Below are positions 32,731 through 44,153 of a stretch of 64,000 nucleotides of DNA, one piece after another. The notes under the pieces are model-generated. The model was not told where the DNA came from and searched no databases. It saw only the letters and a list, made by a program, of their open reading frames with translations. Position numbers and translations under genes: made by a program. This stretch comes from Xanthostigma xanthostigma (lineage: Eukaryota > Arthropoda > Insecta > Raphidioptera > Raphidiidae): NCBI GenBank assembly GCA_963575645.1, contig OY754464.1, positions 46,490,192-46,554,191 on the forward strand, given 5' to 3'. Each line of letters begins with the position of its first letter. Within the stretch, counting starts at the first letter, position 1.

Positions 32731-33825
32731 CTTTATAATACTATAGCAGCAAATGGCATTTTGTCACTTTACGTTCATTGTGTTTTTAAAAAACAATTAC
32801 AGGGATCTTTAAAACATAAATTATACTTTTATGTCCGAAGTCCAGGCGTGATTTTCCTAACTTTTCAAGGTCGTAGGAACTATATTAAAAATCAAATGAA
32901 TAGTTGAGCGCGTTGTCTCGAATTAAAATACATAATATCTACTCTATGGTGTAAAACAACGTTCATATAACTAAAAACCCCAGTTATTTGAGTGTCAACG
33001 ATAACCAGAGCATGACTTCCTTTTTCGAGTCGAACTTTTAGGAGCAATAAAATGTAATTTTGGTTTTGTTAGAATTTTCATTTTAACACAATGACAATCC
33101 TTTTATTTGCGATTGTGCAGTTTTCGAAAGAAAAAAAAATACTCCCAGCTACACTTGAAGAAAAGATTTAAGACCACGCGCAGGTCCGGATAATTTGGAT
33201 CTATAGCATCAATTTATATTTCCAATTAATTATTTATGGATAACAAATTGGAAATCCAGTTACCAGATTTTGGATTAGAGCCGGAGGACTAGGGGTCTGT
33301 AACAGAGGATCCATATAAAAGTCCTTAACAAGCGCAACGCTGCGCGCTCAGCTATTCTCAAGTCCAAAAGGTTCGTATCACAACTAACATTAACGAGAGC
33401 GAAACTGCGAGTAAAAGATTCTAATTAATATTATTATTGATTCCTAAATCCAAGAAAGCGTGTAAACTGTGCAGTTCGCTTTCAATTTGACGAGATTCCC
33501 TCCTGGATCACGCAACGGATTTTTCGCATCACTTTCTCGAGTATGTAAATAAATTACACACGTAGCATAGTTACTTAATAATAATTAAAATTATACAATT
33601 CACTCGCGGAAAAGGAAACCAATTCTTTTTACTTTCATTTGTGTTATAAAAATATTAATTGTAACAACAGTCGAAAACTCGCTGGCCAAAACGGAAATAA
33701 ATCATTCGTTAAACACGACCAGTTATCGATCTAAAACATCGATAATTATCGATTATTTATAATTTTAAATCCTTGTTGTGAATAAGTGTTCAATATACGC
33801 GGGGTTTCTCCATACATTGCTGGCC
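32731..33825. other. Non-coding stretch with repeat tags
   Basis: 'gattttggattagagccgg' (33267) and 'cgctcagctattctcaag' (33346) match words at 41610-41705. 'taacattaacgagagcgaaa' near 33387 is a LINE-end word. No gene. Confidence 0.4.
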
Positions 33826-33925
33826 AAAATTAATGCGCCACTTAGTTTCTCTGCAATATTTTTGTGTTTTGAACTTGAAGCACGTTTTGTTTTCTGGTGA
33901 AATTAGGGTTAGCTCTACTAAAGCA
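33826..33925 (+). repeat. Dispersed repeat family, copy 4 (left end)
   Basis: 'ggccaaaattaatgcgccac' followed by 'gaacttgaagcacgtttt' matches 9739-9810 and 41208-41280. Confidence 0.5.
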
Positions 33926-34029
33926 TCGGCTGACGGTAGTGCATATACATTTCTGTAAATGATCAACTTCCGATTATGTTCTGAAAATTACATACCTACA
34001 TGAATAAAAATTAAAGTAGTATTAATGAA

Positions 34030-34293
34030 ATGGAAAACAAAGATATTTGCGATCTAATTTCTAAAAGTACCATCAATTTCTTTAAAAGGCTTCATCTTTG
34101 TACAGACTTTCTTAGTGAAAATCTGCAAACTTGGAAAGACATTGATCATCACAAAACCAATTTAAATATCGTTAAAAAATTGAAAGTTGTCAACGATACA
34201 GCAGAAAGGGGTGTTAAACTAATAGACGAATATAGTAAAATATTAACAAAAAACGAGGAACAACGCCAGTATGATATGCTTCAAACTAAGTGA
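34030..34293 (+). pseudogene. Fragment of a repetitive arthropod ORF ('VNDTAERGVKLI')
   Basis: An 87-codon frame containing 'KVVNDTAERGVKLIDEYS' and 'LTKNEEQRQYDM'. I know this wording from multi-copy, transposon-associated uncharacterised proteins of insects and other invertebrates, where it lies near the C-terminus. Only this piece remains; the longer body expected upstream is absent. Function unknown. A LINE tail begins about 110 bases downstream. Confidence 0.5.
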
Positions 34294-34400
34294 ATATCGG
34301 AAAAAATTGAGAATGTAACTACTAAAGAAACTATTCTTAAACCATTTAAATTTTATGGATTTATTTCTTCTAGATAGTTGTATTTGTATTTATATTATTA

Positions 34401-34622
34401 ACTAGCTGATACCGGCGACTTCGTCCGCGTGGAAATTATTTATTAGTGCGGAATAAAAGTAGCCTAAGTTACTCTTTATAACATCAGCTATCTACCAGTG
34501 AAAGTCCTGTCAAAATCCGTCCAGTATTTTCGGAGATTAGCCGATACAAATAGACAGACAAAAATTTTAAAGTGTTTTTTGGTTATAAGTACCGTCTATA
34601 CTTTCATATGCATTTAGTATAA
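34401..34622 (+). mobile_element. LINE 3' tail ('cgacttcgtccgcgtgg')
   Basis: 'actagctgataccggcgact', 'tcgtccgcgtggaaatta', 'aaagtagcctaagttactc' and 'caaaatccgtccag' in the order characteristic of a very common lepidopteran non-LTR tail. Shorter ends of the same kind ('ccgcgggtaaagactagt') occur at 48940-48955 and 55708-55722. Confidence 0.75.
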
Positions 34623-35120
34623 AAAGAACTAACTCAATAAAAAGTTTAAACAAACCTGCAAATTACCGGTGCATTGAACTTCAACAACCGCCAAAACAGT
34701 GCATGTTCAATAGAATGCGCAAGCGTGTTACCAACTGTGCAAAAAATTACCTTTTATTACTGAACTATTAACATAAAAATTCTACTCGATTTTGTCGCTT
34801 ACACAATATAGTATTACAAAAGAAGATGTTAAAAAATAGACAAAACAAATGTTCATGGTTTCTAAAGGCAATCTCAAACATTCAAAGAACACTGCTCATT
34901 TTACTAGAGGATTCAGTTCAAATATTTTTCACGAGTGAATTTCAATGCGTTTCTAATGTTGTTTGATGTATAAATACGGTGGTAGGTATATTTTAAAAAT
35001 CCGCCCCAGAGTTTTTTATATTTCAACAATAGTAATAAAGGTGAGCTATAATTAATCAATCGATGACGCGGTGTTTCTGTTCCTCTTGAAAGATTAAAAC
35101 AAAACTTAATCTAGTCAGTC
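34623..35120. other. Non-coding stretch
   Basis: AT-rich. No gene or repeat boundary that I can support. Confidence 0.4.
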
Positions 35121-35389
35121 ATTGGGTGGTGTGAATAAAACCAAGCAAAAGCTTTTGTTAAGAGTTTTTTAAGTAAATGCTAGCCTTCCGGTGAATAAAA
35201 ATTTAGTAAAAGCAATTGTTTTGCATTAAAAGCAATTGCTGTACAGTATAAGCAATTGGTGATATATTTTTGGCAAATGAGTGTGAATAAAACATATCTT
35301 TTGCTTTTTATTTCCAGCATTTGCTACTTAGTTTTCAGGCATGCCTCCTATTTGCTAAGACTGTGTTGGAGTGTTCACAAGTGTTCGAA

Positions 35390-36008
35390 ATGGCTGAATT
35401 TTTGGATTTTCAAAAGGAAAAAATGTTACTGTAACCGTGTTGAGTTTGCAAAAGATAGGTATAAGGTGTTATACCGCTTTACAGAAGGTAATGTTCAGTG
35501 GTTAGCCAATTATTTTATCGACGAATGCTCAGAAACTAGAGACAAAGCTTCGACACCAAAACAGAAGATGATGATATGTTTGCGCTTTTTGGGTGATCTT
35601 GGTTACCAAAATGGCATTGCTGAAGACATTGGCGTAAATAGATCAACAGCAACAAAAACTATACCTTTTGTTTTGGAAAAAAATTGGTTGTCTGTAAAGT
35701 CGGTTTACGGACGATAGTTTTACGTGATAACGTATCATAATAATACCTAATAATACATAACCTAAATTTTAGTAGCTGTCAAACTTGGGCCGAAGCATAC
35801 TGCGCTCTCGCTTGCACGCACAGGGTAAGGCGGAACGTTACACTTTTTCGTGCGTGCAGCTGGTGTTTCATCAATTTATAAGACGTTATCACGTCAAAAT
35901 AGTTAACAGATCTAAGTAGTGGATAATATTCCCTACTGGAAGAAAAGTTGATGAAACAAAATCTGATTGGGAAAGTCGCCTCAACTTTCCAACTGCACAA
36001 ATTGGTTA
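35390..36008 (+). pseudogene. HARBI1-type transposase, broken
   Basis: Begins at the ATG at 35390 ('MAEFLDFQKEKMLL'), then changes frame near 35435. It continues with 'YRFTEGNVQWLANYF', 'STPKQKMMICLRFLGD' and 'NGIAEDIGVNRSTATKTI', the conserved N-terminal helix-turn-helix part of Harbinger transposases. After a 182 bp insertion the homology resumes as 'WIIFPTGRKVDETKSDWES' and 'LNFPTAQIG' to the stop at 36008. The catalytic DDE region beyond this is missing. One frameshift, an in-frame stop before the 'WIIFP' motif and the insertion make it inactive. Confidence 0.75.
35718..35899. mobile_element. Nested MITE with 'acgttatcacg' ends
   Basis: Inverted ends 'ttttacgtgataacgt' and 'acgttatcacgtcaaaa', flanked on both sides by 'tag', a likely 3 bp target duplication. 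It splits the Harbinger transposase frame, so it inserted after the host element. Confidence 0.7.
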
Positions 36009-36174
36009 AAACAACAAGCAATTGCTAAATCATTTCAGCATTTACTTGGTAGCATTAACAAAAGATTATTCACCTCAGTTCTAGTAATTGCCAAAAGCAA
36101 AACCTTTTACTTTAAGCAATTGCTTTTACTAAATGCTAGAAGCAATTGCTAGGTTTGTATTCACATCACCCAAT

Positions 36175-37693
36175 TGTCTGAATTTTTCCAGTTCCAGAAG
36201 ATTAACTAGGTACTACATTATTCTGTGAAATGATTCCGTCTTCATCTATGTAACCTAAGATGGTTGTCCGAGTCCCACATTCGAACACTATATGGGTGGC
36301 AGTTTTGTCTATAATTTCGTAAAATCTACATGCTATTGTTCTGATCCTCTTACCAGAAATAATTTTGGAGCAATGCAAAAAGGCAGAATCTCTGCATTCT
36401 CACTCCTATTTTTACTTGGCAACATTTGAACCCAAATCAGTGTCCCTTATTTAGGATTATTAGCCTGAATACGTGGCTTCGCATAAAAGTTTAAGATGAC
36501 AAAGAGAGTGTGTGTAGATTAAAGATTCACAAATTTAGGTACTGTCAATAGCGTGTTTAAGTCAGTGGCGGATTTCCCAACAGATCTGAGTACGCCAGGA
36601 TCAGGACACTTGCCACCTTTAAGTTGACTTTGGTATCATAGATAAACGTTAACTATAAAATATACATTGGAAACGTCATTAATTATTTTATATCACTTTG
36701 TTTTGTTTCTTTAGAGGTGACAGAAATTTAATGACCTACTTCTAAATAAAAAATAGGTAAATTCGCCAGTTGTTTAAAACCATTTAGTTGAATTGAATGG
36801 GTTTTCCCTAAGGATTAATACTCGTTGCAGGAGAATTTAAACCATTTAAAAAAAAACGAGACATTTATAATTTGTACTTCAATGAGTTGAAAAGGCTATA
36901 CTCTACGAGTCTACAGTATCGTTTCTTTGGTAACGTATAAAGTTTCATTTATACAAAAAAAAAGAAAAAAAAACAATCGAAAACAATAGTAAACAAAATA
37001 ATAAGATCGGGCTTGAATCGTGCACATGTGCTATCCACCAAAACCTGTATAAAAAAAGTACAATATGATCTTTTTGTTAAACGGGGGACGCCCTTGAAAT
37101 AACTGGTCAGTCTACGACGCATTTTTAAGCACGTCTGCATTTTTCGACAGAAAATCGCCGTTTCAATTTGATAAGATATATATTGTACATTACAAATGCT
37201 TGATAAATAAGTCATCACTCATTATGGTCTCGAATTTGACAAAAAAAAGCAGCGACATAGTTCGTCTCCAGGTCTTCCAATCCCGACATATCAAAAGTTC
37301 GATTGATTTCTGAAAAAACGAGACTGATGTAGGGAATTTAAATTTACCGCTTTATTTTACGATTATATTCAAAGAATAACTCGGGTGGCCGAGTAAAAAA
37401 AAATAATCTTAGCCTAACTTTTTAGTTCCCCAAAAACAGACCAAAATATTTTTGTGATTTCAATTCTTGAACTAGGCGAGGGCACAACGGTTTATAGCCA
37501 AATAGGTTAATAGTATATTAGTAGGTACTATACAGTTTCTGAGAAGATCGACTGTGACAGACAGACAGAAGTCTTGCACAAAAGGGTTCTCTTCATAAGT
37601 TCATACCTTTTGAGAGTACAATTAATATCGCCCTTGTACTCTTCATATCATTTTTTTCCTCTTAATAAAAAACAGTTACAGTTCTCTCATGCG
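36175..37693. other. Non-coding stretch
   Basis: 'cagtggcggatttccc' near 36564 is a MITE-end word. The 89-codon minus frame at 36949-37218 includes a run of A/G and no domain. LINE-tail-like wording ('ttctgagaagatcgactgtg') near 37536. No gene. Confidence 0.35.
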
Positions 37694-37842
37694 CAGTGGC
37701 GTAGCTATACCGTTTGGGGCCCGTGGCAAATTTTACTAAATGTTGTAATAATAAATGTTAGGATCCCCCTGTGCTCACGGCCATCAAAGGTCTGGGGCCC
37801 GTGGCATTTTGCCCGTCCTGTCACCCTATTGTTATGCCACTG
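37694..37842. mobile_element. 'cagtggcgtagc' MITE
   Basis: Ends 'cagtggcgtagc' and 'gttatgccactg' are inverted. The words 'ggggcccgtggcaaattt' and 'ggggcccgtggcattttg' are repeated inside. About 149 bp. Confidence 0.7.
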
Positions 37843-38640
37843 TTTATGCGCTATTTTTAAAGCAAAAGGGTTCGGGTAAACGCTAAATGAAGAATCAAGA
37901 CTCACACTAGATCCTACAGGCAAATCTTTAGAAATAAGTTTTGGTTACATGTGAAAGATTAAAATAATTTATAGATATTTTTTGAGTTGCAAGTTTTTCC
38001 CGAATTTTCATTTTCAAAAAATCCGGCTGTACGATCTTGGTCTTTCATTTGGCGCTTACTCGAATCATTTAGCTTTAAACATCGTATCGGGAGAGTTGTA
38101 ACCGTTTTTTTTTTGGGCAATCGGGAAGGATTTGAAATGAAGAATGCACGGGATATTTGTAGGAATCCGATGCTCTTAATAAAGGTACGGAAACGCAAAA
38201 TCCGTCATTTCCACTACAAGCGTCACTTTCATATAAAATCCAGACTCACGATCGGGACTGTTATTTCTAATCGTGGAAACATCGGGATTGAAATTCGTCT
38301 TTAACTTGATAAAACAAATGCATAACGCGTAACTGCAACAGACACGTAACGTCTGTAGTAATATCGGTGTATATATGTATTATGTACTACGTACAAACTT
38401 TCGATTTTATGTCTGAGAATTAACAGCGAGTTCTTCGACTCAGACATTTATTATCATAATGTATCAATTTCACATTCACCACACCTTGTAAATACAATAA
38501 AAACTTCACTCGCTTCGACCAGTTTACTTCTTCGTCTCGTCTAAGCACGCGTTTCCACTCGCGCTTTAATAAAATGCAATCGCAAATTGGTTATTTTGCT
38601 TACATATAACCATCGTTCAGAATATTCGTAATAGAGGTAC
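37843..38640. other. Non-coding stretch
   Basis: Opposing frames of 79-105 codons at 37959-38304 show no known domain. 'atgtctgagaattaacagcg' near 38410 faces 'cttcgactcagacat' as a short hairpin. No gene. Confidence 0.35.
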
Positions 38641-38678
38641 TTTTTGGATGAAATTTTTTATGTGTAAATATCTTAGCT

Positions 38679-38744
38679 CTCGCCCGCTGTACTGGCTTCG
38701 TGGGGAGTTCAAGCCATGGAGGTGTGTGAGTTAGAGCGTCAGAC
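38679..38744 (+). other. Exon-like or tRNA-SINE-like segment
   Basis: An acceptor-like 'gtaaatatcttag' precedes 66 bases that include 'gccatgg' (strong start context at 38716) and end at 'cagac' before 'gtaagtc', a consensus donor. The same bases contain 'gagttcaagcc' and 'gagttagagcgtcagac', which resemble tRNA B-box and A-box text, so a retroposon head is an equal possibility. Confidence 0.25.
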
Positions 38745-40135
38745 GTAAGTCAAGTGGATGTGGCTGCGTTATTTTCTTTTAAATACACATTTGCAAGTGA
38801 AGTGACACCAATATGAGCTCACGTGTTTACACTAATGATGAGAATAATCGAGACATTAGTAATCGAATGATTGCCGTAATCGAATGATTGCCATAATCGA
38901 AACATTTTACTAATTTAGTAGTTTGCGCATTAGGCGGCAACACCGATTCGAAATAACTGAATTATATTGCTCTCTCTCTCTCCGCTACTATTATCTCTAT
39001 CTCACGAGTCACAACAGTATCTATCTAGCTCGGTTCCCTGCAGCACAACTTGTGTGTAGTGTAGCTGCTAGCTTTTGATCGGGTACATTGTTCTCTCTCG
39101 ATTATTAGTAGTGTTTCGTAGTGATCCGTTCCGATACATGCATTCATTCGATTCATTTTAGTAGTACCTAATTCGATTCGGTAGTTTTTAGTAAAACTAA
39201 TTGTATATTATAATCGATTATCATATCGCGATTTATTTCCATCGCTAGTTTACACGTAAGCGAGTACCGCATCACACTTTTCGCAGAGCGAAAATATGGC
39301 CAATAATAATTTGTCCAAAACTCTAAAATGTGAGAAACACTAAACGATTCACTGACGCGCGATAATTTATTAAAATTGATGTGCTGCGTAACTAGAGCCC
39401 AAAGCAAGCTTCGATCAGTCACCTTCGGTCATCCTAATTTAACATTCAGCTTTGGCCAAAATCATATTGAAGATTTTGCCGAAGCCAAATGCTGAAATTA
39501 TTGAAACCGAATGACTAGATATTATTTTATTTAAATAACACAACAATTCCGCAAAAAAAGAATCTTATGAATAAAACTAGGAATTAAAAAAATTAAAACA
39601 TGCTTTCATGGATTAAAAAAAGCAAAACAATTTCGCAACAAAACTAGTTTTTACAGCTAATTTTGTTGCCAAATTATTTAGCATTTTTTAGTCATAAAAG
39701 CGTGCGGTTCTAGTTCTTTTTTATTTTATTTTTATTATCGGAACTAGACATGTGTACAAAATTTCCACCCAATCGGTTACCGGGAAGTAGGTGGAAAATG
39801 AATTGAAAATATTAAATTCATACATACAATGATACACGTGAAGCTAATATAGGCGTGTTAAAAATGAAAATAAAGAAATGCTTCCTCAACTTCAACGAAA
39901 TTGCGTTTAGCTATAAACAATAAGAACTAATTAATCATCCTCGTGTTTCAGCCGAACGAAGGTGAGAAAAAAGTCGACGTTCAACCGAGCCATCGCTCCC
40001 CGTTTCGCCGGAAAAAAGGACGTAACCGTCACCTTAAGAATAAAATATATATTTATGCAATGTGGAATCCCAGCTTTATACCGTATTAATAAGTAATGAG
40101 AGCCGTTGTGATGTATCACGTTACATATTTATAAT
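38745..40135. other. Non-coding stretch
   Basis: 'taatcgaatgattgccgtaa' near 38859 is a 20 bp unit repeated almost exactly twice. A (CT)n run lies at 38973-38987. A LINE-tail word 'ttccacccaatcggttaccg' is at about 39763. No gene recognised. Confidence 0.35.
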
Positions 40136-40534
40136 CTATATTATGTATATAAACCGATGTTTTGTAATAAATAGCTTCCTGATAAGTATTAGCCGAGACA
40201 TTTCACTGTCAACTTTTATGAAAAATATCAGATGACACTGCAATTTACGAATAACAACTAAATAGTCTTGTTTCTGGTTCAATCTTTTCTTAATTTTATT
40301 AATATAAGCACATTCATCGTCACGCAAATCATTTATTAAATGGATGTAGTTCTTGGTCATAGTTTTATATAAAAACAGATTCGTCGATTTTTGTGGTCCA
40401 TCATAAACATATACTTTTATTCTATACTGAGCATAGGAATAAAATCGCAATCGAAACATTAGGATGCAAACATATACTTCTGTCTTTTTATTACTCCGTA
40501 AGCTCTGGCGTATCCAGGAGGGCAAACTAAGCAC
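40136..40534 (-). other. Unassigned 132-codon frame
   Basis: Longest minus frame in this part of the window that is not made of a recognised repeat. Composition is lysine/isoleucine-rich, as expected for AT-rich non-coding DNA. No domain, signal peptide or family motif recognised. Probably chance, or old repeat: it starts inside the hairpin at 40505-40596. Confidence 0.15.
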
Positions 40535-40596
40535 AGGGTACTCGACTTAAGATATTTCTAATCTGCCCCCTCCTGGGCCAATAGCTGGGTACGCCA
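40505..40596. repeat. Short inverted-repeat element
   Basis: 'ctggcgtatccaggaggg' and 'ccctcctgggcc' plus 'agctgggtacgccaa' form inverted ends of a small MITE. Confidence 0.5.
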
Positions 40597-41015
40597 ATGT
40601 TAACGTCGTAGAAAAAGACAAAGTTTTTGAAACAGAGATACTTTATTCAGATTGAATGCAAGTACATCAACCAATCCTATCATCGGAGAAATCAGGGAAT
40701 TACATCGAAGAAAGAGACGCAGATATATTTTCGACACGCTTTGTTGCCTTCGCTCACCGCACATTGAGTAGATAGACAATGATTTATATAGTAAATTATT
40801 TAATATATGATCATAAATAACTACTATTACTTTTCGATTTATCGAGATATAATGATAGTTGTATATCACAATCAATTTTTCATCAGCGAAACATCAATCA
40901 TAATTCATCACAAAGCATTGTTAAATTACAGAAGGGTTCACGCACTATACGAAGCACGCGCATGCGTCAGAAAAAGGATGTTAGTTGAAAACGCTTATAC
41001 ACAAATCAAATCAAC
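40597..41015. other. Non-coding stretch
   Basis: Opposing frames at 40600-41037 carry no domain. Nothing supported. Confidence 0.35.
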
Positions 41016-41163
41016 AGCTCTGTTCCAAGCTGTCTGAGAACGGTAACAGAACTACCACCGTCTTGCGCAGTAGCTAAAACGAAACTGTTTGTATTGGTTT
41101 TTGAGCTACTGCGCAAGACTGTGACGGTTCTGTTACCGTCCTCAGACAGCTTGGAACAGAGCT
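41016..41163. repeat. Foldback MITE, copy C
   Basis: Arms 'agctctgttccaagctgtct' and 'agacagcttggaacagagct' with 'gcgcagtagctaaaac' inside the left arm and 'gagctactgcgcaagac' inside the right. The centre 'cgaaactgtttgtattggtt' matches copies A and B. Confidence 0.8.
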
Positions 41164-41207
41164 AACGTCATCGTGATCATAATTTACCATCTAAACGCAT
41201 GTTTAAA

Positions 41208-41720
41208 ATTAACGCACCGCTCAATTTACTTTTGTTGTAGTTTTAATATAGTAGAAATTATTGAAGCACATTTTATATTCTGATAAAATCGGGATAAGGT
41301 TTGAAATCACCAGATATGATGAAAACTTGAAAACACATTAATTGCTACCTGCAATATTTCTGGAAGGAACTCGTTTAGTGTTTTGGGAAGCAATTTATTT
41401 CAACGCACGCGCAGAGTTGCGAATATATTGCAGGCAGTAAATATTAATTCTTCAGGCCATCTCTGGTCATTCCTAGGTTATCCAGCTTTCATCTGAAAAC
41501 GCAACATGCTTTCAGTAGAATTATCTCTTCGACACTTTCACGTCACCAATAACTAGCGTTATTCGGAACTAGTAAATTATAACCCAATTGATACTTTAGT
41601 TATTTTTCTGATTAGAACCTGGGAACTAGAGGCTAAGTAATACAGAAGTCATTGGAATTTCGTAGAGACAACGGCACTGATATACGCTCGGCTATTCTTA
41701 AGCCCTCCCTTCAACACTAA
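41208..41720 (+). repeat. Dispersed repeat family, copy 5, and associated tag
   Basis: 'aaaattaacgcaccgctcaa', 'ttattgaagcacattttata', 'gcaggcagtaaatatt' and 'cttcgacactttc' match 9739-10035. Then 'gattagaacctgggaactag' and 'gctcggctattcttaagcc' match tags at 30017 and 33267-33365. Confidence 0.5.
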
Positions 41721-42084
41721 AAATCTTATAGAAAAATCGAGTAGACCGTTAATTTTGATCTGTAATATAATATGTGTACATTTAAAAAACATCATTGTAA
41801 TAAATTGACTGCTTTGCTTCTGTTACACATTTATAAAACACACCATCAACAAAAAAAAAGTTATTTAGTTGAAACACTGCAACCGTCTACGCCTAAAAAA
41901 ACAGTTCTTAGGTTATACATTATTTATGCATCCGATATTGCCATATGCAATTCCTTTTTTATGCCATGTTGTTTTTTAATTCAATTAACGAATAATTGCA
42001 ATTTTCTGTTAAGAATCAATTGAATTCATTCCTAACCTAGTCAAAATTATCGCACTATTTGTTTCTTTTTTCACTATACTTTTA
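41721..42084. other. Non-coding stretch
   Basis: An 83-codon plus frame at 41772-42023 has no domain. Nothing else. Confidence 0.35.
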
Positions 42085-42205
42085 GTGTTACAAATAATTG
42101 AACTGTAAATATGTTTTGTTTTTGCTGAAACCAGGCAAGTTTGACATTATCAGATACTCGTGAGTGAGTATGACCAAGGTCTGCAATAACTCTGCAGACC
42201 TGTTT
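42085..42205 (+). repeat. Dispersed repeat family, copy 6 (fragment)
   Basis: 'tttgctgaaaccaggcaagt' and 'gtgagtatgaccaaggtctg' correspond to 1700-1780. Confidence 0.5.
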
Positions 42206-42956
42206 GTTGTTTATCAAAAAAACAATGCGTGTGACAGTCATTTTTTTAACAGACACAGCTATCAAATCTTATTCAAACTGTCGTTTCTGTCGTGAAGTAA
42301 AATTAAGGATGGGGTTAGCGCGCGCTCAACACAGTTCAAGGTCTTAGAAATCGGCTGTCAAACATCAAAGTGCCGACAGTCGAGTGAATCTGCTGGTGTT
42401 TCTAACTTTCTATATATGCTGTGCTGAGAAGTGGTGACTTAAAGAGAAGGTACTGTATTTATTTGGTACAAATGTACATGAAAATGTACAATAAGGAGGG
42501 AACGAATTTCTGACCTTGCGACAGTGGCAAGATGCCAGAAAGCAACAGCGGTGTTTAGATTTCGGAACCATACAGTTCACGGGTTTAAAATGTACGTAGG
42601 CACCTGTGATGAAAATACAAACAAATAAAGAAGCTGCTACAACCTTCACATGTCGGTTGCCTACTATTAAATTTACAAAAAATCAGAGCTGCTATCCTTT
42701 AGTCAGGGCTTGAGAATAAGCGAGCGCGTAGCGATGCCGTTGCTAACCTGAAAATTCGTAAAAGTACTAAGTACTTATGCTGAGTTGCAGAAAGGATTGT
42801 CAAAAAAATTGATTTGACAATAACCTTAGATTGTGAACATATAATTACAGTTTTTATACATCATGAGTCTAATGTCGTATTCAAACTCCTTGTCATCTAG
42901 AACATCTAGAATATTAGATTGTACTCACAATCAAAAATGCTTGTTCTATTTATAAA
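42206..42956. other. Non-coding stretch
   Basis: No gene recognised. Minus frames 42074-42265 and 42410-42649 lack domain features, although the latter begins with a hydrophobic stretch. Confidence 0.35.
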
Positions 42957-43174
42957 AAAAATATAGTTTAAAAAAAACTAAAAAACACGCTTTATATCGG
43001 ACTAAAAAGTAAAAAATAATTGTTTTAAAATAAGCTTAAAAAGCGTGGGGCGCTTTGTTCCACATTTTCGTACATCGAGCGCCCAACGCTTTTTAAGCTT
43101 ATTTTAAAACAATTATTTTTTACTTTTTAGTCCGATATAAAGCGTGTTTTTTAGTTTTTTTTAAACTATATTTT
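42957..43174. repeat. Near-perfect 97 bp-arm palindrome (hairpin MITE)
   Basis: Left arm 42957-43054 and right arm 43078-43174 differ by a base or two around 'aagcgtggggcgct' / 'agcgcccaacgctt'. The spacer is 23 bases. Outer words 'aaacacgctttatatcgg' and 'ccgatataaagcgtgttt'. Such identity implies a recent insertion or arm homogenisation. Confidence 0.9.
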
Positions 43175-43192
43175 ATTTTTCACTTTTTAGTG

Positions 43193-43745
43193 AGGATCTA
43201 TAAAAGAATTTATTAATCCTGGGGGTCCTAATAAGGATAATGGGAAACTGTTATCAAATTATTGCATTGTCATCGGTCCTTGATACGTATGCAAAGTTTC
43301 AAATTAATCAGACTTCGGTAAATTGGTGAAAATTATGCTCAAAGATTCCGTTACGGACATACATACATAGTTACAACCCAAACTAATATAAAGCGTTTAA
43401 TAATAAGGATAATGGGAAACTGTTATCAAATTATTGCATTGTCATCGGTCCTTGATACGTATGCAAAGTTTCAAATTAATCAGACTTCGGGAAATTGGTG
43501 AAAATAAAGCGTTTACTACAGAGGATCTATAAAAGAATTTATTAATCCTGGGGGTCCTAATAAGGATAATGGGAAACTGTTATCAAATTATTGCATTGTC
43601 ATCGGTCCTTGATACGTATGCAAAGTTTCAAATTAATCAGACTTCGGGAAATTGGTGAAAATTATGCTCAAAGATTCCGTTACGGTAGTTAGTTACATAC
43701 ATACATACATAGTTACTTACAACCCAAGCTAATATAAAGCGTTTA
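43193..43745 (+). mobile_element. LINE tail in three tandem units
   Basis: 'taaggataatgggaaactgt', 'ttgcattgtcatcggtcctt' and 'gatacgtatgcaaagtttca' repeat three times with near identity (about 43232, 43402 and 43560). The middle unit is shorter. The end word 'aatataaagcgtttaa' closes each of the long units. Confidence 0.8.
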
Positions 43746-43855
43746 AAAAAAGACCGTTCTTCAAGGTAAATTTTGATCAAAATGCCTACAAATACGTTGT
43801 TTCGAAGTGAAAACTGTACAAAAAATGATGCTAAGCACATGTATACAGTTAAAGA

Positions 43856-44153
43856 AATACCCTTTCCAATAAAAAAAGAATTATCAAAATTGGACTACTC
43901 TGTAAAAAGTTATGTGTGGTCATACATTACAATCAGTGAGTGAACAATCAATCATCCCCTGTTTTCCTACCCTTAGGGTTGGAATTTTTTTACAAAATTT
44001 ATATGGGACCAACTTCGGGGTATACCCTTTCAAATAAAAAAATAATTATCAAAATCGGACTATTCTGTAAAAAGTTATGCGAGGTCATACATAAAAAAAA
44101 AATATATACGTGTCGACTTGAGAACCTACTCCGTTTTTTTTTTCGTCGGTTAA
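43856..44153 (+). mobile_element. Non-LTR tail, second copy of the 3760-4190 type
   Basis: 'gtgagtgaacaatcaatcat', 'cctacccttagggttggaat' and 'gacttgagaacctactccg' with 'cgtcggttaaaa' at the end. The frame 43940-44233 is part of this repeat. Confidence 0.65.

Larger units (their letters stand above)
35121..36174 (+). mobile_element. PIF/Harbinger element, internally damaged
   Basis: Ends 'attgggtggtgtgaata' and 'tattcacatcacccaat' are inverted. Near both ends the palindrome 'agcaattgct' or its half recurs (35211, 35231, 35251, and 36017, 36115, 36141), the three left copies spaced exactly 20 bp. The interior encodes a broken HARBI1-type transposase, and a 182 bp MITE sits within that reading frame. 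A clean target duplication is not visible. Confidence 0.75.

Noticed and set aside
34030..34293. Intact short gene
   Set aside because: It matches only a C-terminal piece of a repetitive ORF and is flanked by repeats.
40136..40534. 132-codon minus frame as a real gene
   Set aside because: No domain, no splice or start context, composition of AT-rich noise, and it starts within a short inverted-repeat element.
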